Source: Frankiales bacterium (GTDB taxonomy: Bacteria; Actinomycetota; Actinomycetes; Mycobacteriales; SCTD01). Taken from it: a stretch of DNA of 8,656 bases. Below the pieces are notes generated by a model that saw nothing but the letters and a program-made list of their open reading frames with translations, did no database searches and had not been told where the DNA came from. Positions 5,198 to 8,656 of this stretch are shown here, piece by piece. Both the position numbers and the translations under genes were made by a program. The stretch covers positions 1 through 8,656 of the forward strand of contig JAOPWW010000042.1 of the NCBI GenBank assembly GCA_025965495.1, written 5' to 3'. Positions within the stretch are counted from its first letter, which is position 1, and each line of letters starts with the position of its first letter.

Positions 5198-5905
5198 ATG
5201 ACGACCACCTCGACCCACCCTGCCCAGGCCACGTCCCTCGACGAGACGCGAGCGAGCCAGCCGGGCCGCCCGCTGCTATCCCGCCCGCTGGCCCTGGCCG
5301 CCGCTGCGGGTCCGGCCCTGTTCCTGGGCGGCCAGTCGCTCGTGCTGAAGCTCCCGCACACGCTGACGGCGGCCTACCCGCAACTGCGGGCACACCGCGA
5401 CCGGCTGACCACCGAGCAGCTCCTGACGGCGCTGGGGTGCGCGTTGTTCCTCGCGACGGCACTCGCGGTCCTGCGTCTGGCCCGGATCGCCCGCCGTCCC
5501 GGTCGCGGCTGGCTGGCTGCTGTCCTTCTCGCTGCGGGTGCTCTAGGTGACGACATCGGGGAGCTGACGTCGGCCTACACGCAGCGGGCTGCCACGGCTC
5601 CCGGAGTGTCGGACGCCGCCGGGACCGCTGTCCTGCGGGCCTCGGACCACCTCGGTGCGCTGTCCGTCCTGAGCGGCCCGGCGTCGATCCCCGTGCTCAT
5701 CCTCGGTCTGCTGCTGAGCGTCGTCGCGCTGTGGGGCGCACGGCCCCGTTGGGCGGCCCCCGCGGTCCTGGCCGGCGCGGTCCTCGGGGTCCTCGTCCCG
5801 GTGCCCGCGCTGGGGTACCTCACGTCCACGGTCGTCGCAGTCGGGTTCGGCGCCTGGATGCTGCACGGTCACCGCACCCCCTACACGGACGGACGGGGGC
5901 TCTGA
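5198..5905 (+). CDS. Six-TM membrane protein of unknown function, first gene of the operon
   Basis: This 235-aa integral membrane protein is not one I recognise. After a polar N-terminal tail of about 30 residues, hydrophobic segments lie at roughly 31-49, 74-95, 104-118, 162-180, 185-204 and 206-222. Between segments 3 and 4 is a polar loop starting GDDIGELTSAYTQR, whose acidic residues sit at the membrane edge, then a long soluble stretch to about 160. The protein ends in a short hydrophilic tail. The start is ATG 5198, supported by GGAGG six bases upstream. Only 51 bp separate its stop from the histidine kinase gene, so all three genes to 8652 probably share one transcript. That position suggests an accessory sensor, a partner of the kinase, or an autoregulated target, but none of these can be shown from sequence. 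Confidence 0.82.
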   Translation: MTTTSTHPAQATSLDETRASQPGRPLLSRPLALAAAAGPALFLGGQSLVLKLPHTLTAAYPQLRAHRDRLTTEQLLTALGCALFLATALAVLRLARIARRPGRGWLAAVLLAAGALGDDIGELTSAYTQRAATAPGVSDAAGTAVLRASDHLGALSVLSGPASIPVLILGLLLSVVALWGARPRWAAPAVLAGAVLGVLVPVPALGYLTSTVVAVGFGAWMLHGHRTPYTDGRGL

Positions 5906-5914
5906 GCGCTTGCC

Positions 5915-5928
5915 GCACGCGAGCGTGC
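5915..5928. repeat. Inverted repeat GCACGC-GA-GCGTGC between operon genes
   Basis: Exact 6-bp arms in the 51-bp gap before the kinase gene, flanked by a direct repeat of GCTTGCC (5908-5914 and 5927-5933). As RNA it could form a small 5-bp hairpin with a 4-nt loop that tunes expression of the downstream genes. No T-tract follows, so full termination is unlikely. Confidence 0.35.
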
Positions 5929-5956
5929 TTGCCACGACCGGCGGGAGCACCCACCC

Positions 5957-7990
5957 TTGCCGCACCATGCCCAACGTCGCCGCTCCGGTGTCGCGAGGCT
6001 CCGTGACGCCCCCGCCGTGGCGAGCCGCTCCCGCTTCGACGGCGTGGCCGTGGTGACGGTCGCCGCGACGTGCGTCGGCGCCGGGCTGTGGGGGGCGCGG
6101 GAGCTGGACGGGCCGCTGTCGCGGCACGTGCTGGAGAGCGTCGTGCTCGCGCTGACCTGGTCAGTCCTGGGTCTGCTGCTGCGACGCCGGGTCGGAGGCC
6201 CGCTGGGGACGGTCCTGCTGACTGTCGGAGCCAGCGAAGCGGTGGCGCTGCTGGCCGGCGAGCTCAGCAGCACCGGTGTGGTGCGCAGCGCGGCAGCAGG
6301 GTGGCTCGCCGGCTGGTGCTGGCTGCCCGGGCTGGTCCTGCCCCTCACGGTCGTCCCGCTCGTCTTCCCCAGCGGTCGGGCCCACGGCCGCCTGGAGCGG
6401 CGAGCCCTCGCGGCCGCGTGGGCCCTGACGGCCGTGACCTGCGTCGCTGCCGCGACGACCCCGTCCATCGGGGTGCGGCCCGGGACGTCCGTCCAGAACC
6501 CGCTGGCGCTGCCCGGAGCCGACGCTGTGCTCGCCGCGGCGCTGGCTTGCCTGCTCCTGCTGGCCCTGCTGGCCCAGGTCCGACTGGTGGTGCGCACTGC
6601 CCGCGCTGAGGTCGAGCGGCGTCGCCAGCTCGTGCCGTTCGTGCTGGCCTCCCTGCTCGCCGCCCTGACCCTGTCCGTGGAGGGCTTCCTGCCCGGCGAG
6701 TGGGGCCCTGCTCTCCAGCTCGCGGTGCTGCCGTTGCTGCCGGTGGCGACGGCGGTGTGTGTCCTGCGGTACCGGCTCTACGACGTGGAGCTCGTGGTGC
6801 GGCGCGGCGTCCTGCTGCTGGGCCTGGGCGCGGTCGTCCTCGGTGCCTACGTCGTCTGCGTGGAGATGACGCTGTCGCTGCTCGGGCCGCGCGCCGGGCG
6901 AGTCGGTGCTGCGGTAGGTGCAGGTGTGGCTGCTGCGCTGTTCGCCCCGGCCCGCGCAGCCCTGCAGCGCACCATCAGCCGCCGCCTCTACGGTCTGCGG
7001 GACGACCCGTACGAGGCTCTGGCAGCGCTCGGGAGTCTCCTGGCCGTCACGGCCACGCCTGGCGCTGCCGCGTCGCAGCTGCTGGAGCAGCTGCGCCTGG
7101 CACTGCGTCTGCCCTGGGCGGCCGTCGCCACCGAGCACGGCGACGAGCTGGTCGCGCAGTGCGGCACGCTCCCGAGCTGGGCACAGGGGCCTGTTCGCCT
7201 GCCGCTGGTCCACGTGGGTGAGCCGCAAGGGGCGCTGCTCGTGGTGCCGCGGACTCCTCGCGAGGGCCTGACCGCCGCGGACCGACAGGTGCTTGCCGAC
7301 GTGTGCGTGCCACTGGCGTCCGCGGTGGCCGCTGACAGGCACCTCGCCGAGCTGCAGCGGGAGCGGGAGGCCGTCGTGCTGGCCCGCGAGGAGGAACGGC
7401 GCCGCCTTCGGCACGACCTGCACGACGTGCTGGGCGCCGACCTGGCAGCCGTGGCCACCCAGCTCGACCTGCTCGAGCTGCGCCTGAGGAACAGACCGGA
7501 GGCGGCCGCGGCCCTGCTCCCGCTGCTGCGCGGCACCGTTGGCGGTGCACTGCTGGACGTCCGGCGGGTCGTCGAGGGGCTGCGGCCACCCTCGCTCGAC
7601 GACCTCGGGCTCGTGAGCGCCCTCGAGCAGGCCGCAGTGTCCGCCTCCACCGAGACCACGACCGTACGAGTGCACGCGCCCCGCGACCTCCCGGCGCTCA
7701 GCGCGGCCGCGGAGACGGCTGCCTTCCGCATCGCCGTCGAGGCCTTCACCAACGCGATCCGCCACGCAGAGGCCCAGCACGTCACGGTCGGGCTGGATGC
7801 GGACGAGGACGGGCAGTGGCTCGTCGTGCAGGTCGACGACGACGGATCTGGTGTGGCTGCGGACGCCCCCGCAGGAGTCGGCAGCGAGTCGATGCGCTGG
7901 CGGGCACAGGAGATCGGCGGTTCCGTGCTGCTGACGAGCAGCGCGAGCGGTACGTCCTTGCGTGCCCGCCTGCCGGCTGGCTCACCGTGA
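5957..7990 (+). CDS. Multi-TM sensor histidine kinase, NarL/HisKA_3 type
   Basis: This 677-aa membrane kinase would autophosphorylate and pass phosphate to the regulator encoded next to it. About eight to ten hydrophobic segments fill residues 28-335. The block RYRLYDVELVVRRGVLLLGL (271-290) and LQRTISRRLYGLRDDPYEAL (336-355) are landmarks of a common actinobacterial kinase architecture. A GAF-like region follows (about 375-460). The HisKA_3 helix has REEERRRLRHDLHD (477-490) with H489 as phosphoacceptor. The ATPase domain has the N-box EAFTNAIRHA (595-604, N599) and the G-box VDDDGSGV (626-633). The second G-box, GVGSESMRWRA (640-650), differs from the usual GVGL-SMRERA. The start is uncertain: TTG 5957 has GGGAG nine bases upstream; GTG 6017 would remove 20 Arg-rich residues and no membrane segment. 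The ATG at 5967 is out of frame. The ligand is unknown. Confidence 0.95.
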   Translation: MPHHAQRRRSGVARLRDAPAVASRSRFDGVAVVTVAATCVGAGLWGARELDGPLSRHVLESVVLALTWSVLGLLLRRRVGGPLGTVLLTVGASEAVALLAGELSSTGVVRSAAAGWLAGWCWLPGLVLPLTVVPLVFPSGRAHGRLERRALAAAWALTAVTCVAAATTPSIGVRPGTSVQNPLALPGADAVLAAALACLLLLALLAQVRLVVRTARAEVERRRQLVPFVLASLLAALTLSVEGFLPGEWGPALQLAVLPLLPVATAVCVLRYRLYDVELVVRRGVLLLGLGAVVLGAYVVCVEMTLSLLGPRAGRVGAAVGAGVAAALFAPARAALQRTISRRLYGLRDDPYEALAALGSLLAVTATPGAAASQLLEQLRLALRLPWAAVATEHGDELVAQCGTLPSWAQGPVRLPLVHVGEPQGALLVVPRTPREGLTAADRQVLADVCVPLASAVAADRHLAELQREREAVVLAREEERRRLRHDLHDVLGADLAAVATQLDLLELRLRNRPEAAAALLPLLRGTVGGALLDVRRVVEGLRPPSLDDLGLVSALEQAAVSASTETTTVRVHAPRDLPALSAAAETAAFRIAVEAFTNAIRHAEAQHVTVGLDADEDGQWLVVQVDDDGSGVAADAPAGVGSESMRWRAQEIGGSVLLTSSASGTSLRARLPAGSP

Positions 7991-8652
7991 CGGCTGCAGA
8001 GGACGAGATCCCGGTCGTGAGGGTGGTGCTGTGCGAGGACCACCCCGTCTACCGACAGGGCCTGGCCCTGCTCCTCGAGGAGGGAGGCGAGGTCGCGGTC
8101 GTGGGGCAGGCCGGCAGCGGTGAGCAGGCGCTCGACGTCGTCGCTGCGTGCTCACCGGACGTCGTGATCATGGACGTCCACCTGCCCGGCATCAGCGGAG
8201 TGGAGGCCACGCGCCGGCTACGGCAGCTCGACGACCCTCCGGCCGTCCTCGTCCTCACGATGCTCGACGACGACGCATCGGTCGCGGCAGCCCTGCGCGC
8301 CGGAGCGGCGGGCTACCTCCTCAAGGGCGCCGACCACCGACAGATCCTCACCGCGCTGCGCGCCGTCAGCACGGGAAGCACGTACCTCGCGGCACAAGCA
8401 GGGACCGCGCTGCGCCGGGCCCTGTCCGACGGCCCGCGACGTCGAGCCTTCGACGTCCTCACTGACAGGGAAGAGCAGCTGCTGAACCTCGTCGCCACCG
8501 GAGCGAGCAACGACAGCGTCGGCCGGGACCTCTCGCTCAGTTCCAAGACCGTCCGCAACATGACCTCGACCGTCATGGCCAAGCTGGGCGTCGGGTCTCG
8601 TGCCGAGCTCGTCGCCCGAGCTCGCGACGCCGGCCTCGGCACCTCGCGCTAG
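7987..8652 (+). CDS. Response regulator, NarL/FixJ family
   Basis: This 221-aa cytoplasmic DNA-binding regulator is the likely partner of the kinase just upstream. The receiver domain spans about 10-128: acidic pair E17-D18 in LCEDHPVYRQGL, phosphoacceptor D63 in VVIMDVHLPG, T91 in VLVLTMLDDD and K113 in GYLLKG, so all key residues are present. A LuxR-type HTH covers about 156-213: LTDREEQLLNLVATGASNDS with recognition helix SLSSKTVRNMTSTVMAKLGV. The recognition helix departs from the usual KTVRNHVS-I--KL pattern (NMTSTVM), and NDSVGRDL replaces the common N-EIA--L, so its DNA site may be unusual. I chose GTG 7987, which overlaps the kinase stop as GTGA and implies translational coupling; there is no good Shine-Dalgarno. 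GTG 8023 is a less likely alternative since it would cut strand 1 close. The stop is TAG 8650-8652. Confidence 0.95.
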   Translation: MTAAEDEIPVVRVVLCEDHPVYRQGLALLLEEGGEVAVVGQAGSGEQALDVVAACSPDVVIMDVHLPGISGVEATRRLRQLDDPPAVLVLTMLDDDASVAAALRAGAAGYLLKGADHRQILTALRAVSTGSTYLAAQAGTALRRALSDGPRRRAFDVLTDREEQLLNLVATGASNDSVGRDLSLSSKTVRNMTSTVMAKLGVGSRAELVARARDAGLGTSR

Positions 8653-8656
8653 CACC

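Noticed and set aside
6161..7780. Minus-strand frame of 539 aa
   Set aside because: It is fully antisense to the histidine kinase, very rich in Gln, Gly and Arg, and without recognisable domains.
7816..7986. Upstream extension of the response regulator
   Set aside because: It overlaps the kinase ATPase domain in another frame and has no receiver-domain sequence; the GTGA overlap at 7987 fits a coupled start.
1..8656. CRISPR array, intact insertion sequence, rRNA, or riboswitch
   Set aside because: No regularly spaced repeats, no complete transposase with terminal repeats, and no recognisable structured RNA were seen apart from the tRNA fragment.

Overview
The window is very GC-rich, with GTG and TTG starts, GC-biased third codon positions, and gene families typical of Actinomycetota (a multi-TM NarL-type sensor kinase, GrpB/UPF0157, RimJ/L-type GNAT, SRPBCC). 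It looks like the chromosome of a high-GC actinobacterium; I cannot place it to genus. No tool was run, and all family calls come from reading motifs.

Layout. (1) Positions 1-1350 are accessory or scarred DNA: a small hypothetical gene on + (83-376) ending in a 13-bp inverted repeat, a 3'-half fragment of tRNA-Arg(ACG) at about 671-715 that looks like an attachment-site scar, a frameshifted shred of an IS256-family transposase on - (about 747-890), and the first copy of an unidentified decayed coding segment (about 1062-1209, -). (2) Positions 1352-2476 hold two intact minus-strand genes: a RimJ/RimL-like GNAT acetyltransferase followed by a GrpB/UPF0157 protein. (3) Positions 2477-3113 hold mostly decayed sequence, including the second, longer copy of the unidentified segment (2799-3113, -). 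(4) Positions 3158-3838 (-) encode a protein resembling archaeal-type IMP cyclohydrolase (PurO, PF07826). (5) Upstream of it on the same strand lie two broken genes: an SRPBCC-family gene (about 3870-4236, at least two frameshifts) and a GNAT gene (about 4276-4808, one frameshift near 4527). (6) After a 389-bp gap containing small palindromes, 5198-8652 (+) is a compact three-gene unit: a six-TM membrane protein with a strong Shine-Dalgarno, a multi-TM HisKA_3 histidine kinase, and a NarL/FixJ response regulator whose GTG start overlaps the kinase stop codon.

How they work together. The only clear functional system is the membrane protein / sensor kinase / response regulator operon, which probably senses an envelope or membrane signal; the small membrane protein is a candidate accessory sensor or target. 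The rest reads as single housekeeping or accessory enzymes set among remnants. The tRNA scar, transposase shred, duplicated segment and at least three broken genes together mark 380-4810 as a region of past integration and ongoing gene decay. I did not find a clearly new defence or mobile system. The best leads are the duplicated unidentified segment, the PurO-like protein in a bacterial setting, and the six-TM protein tied to the kinase.
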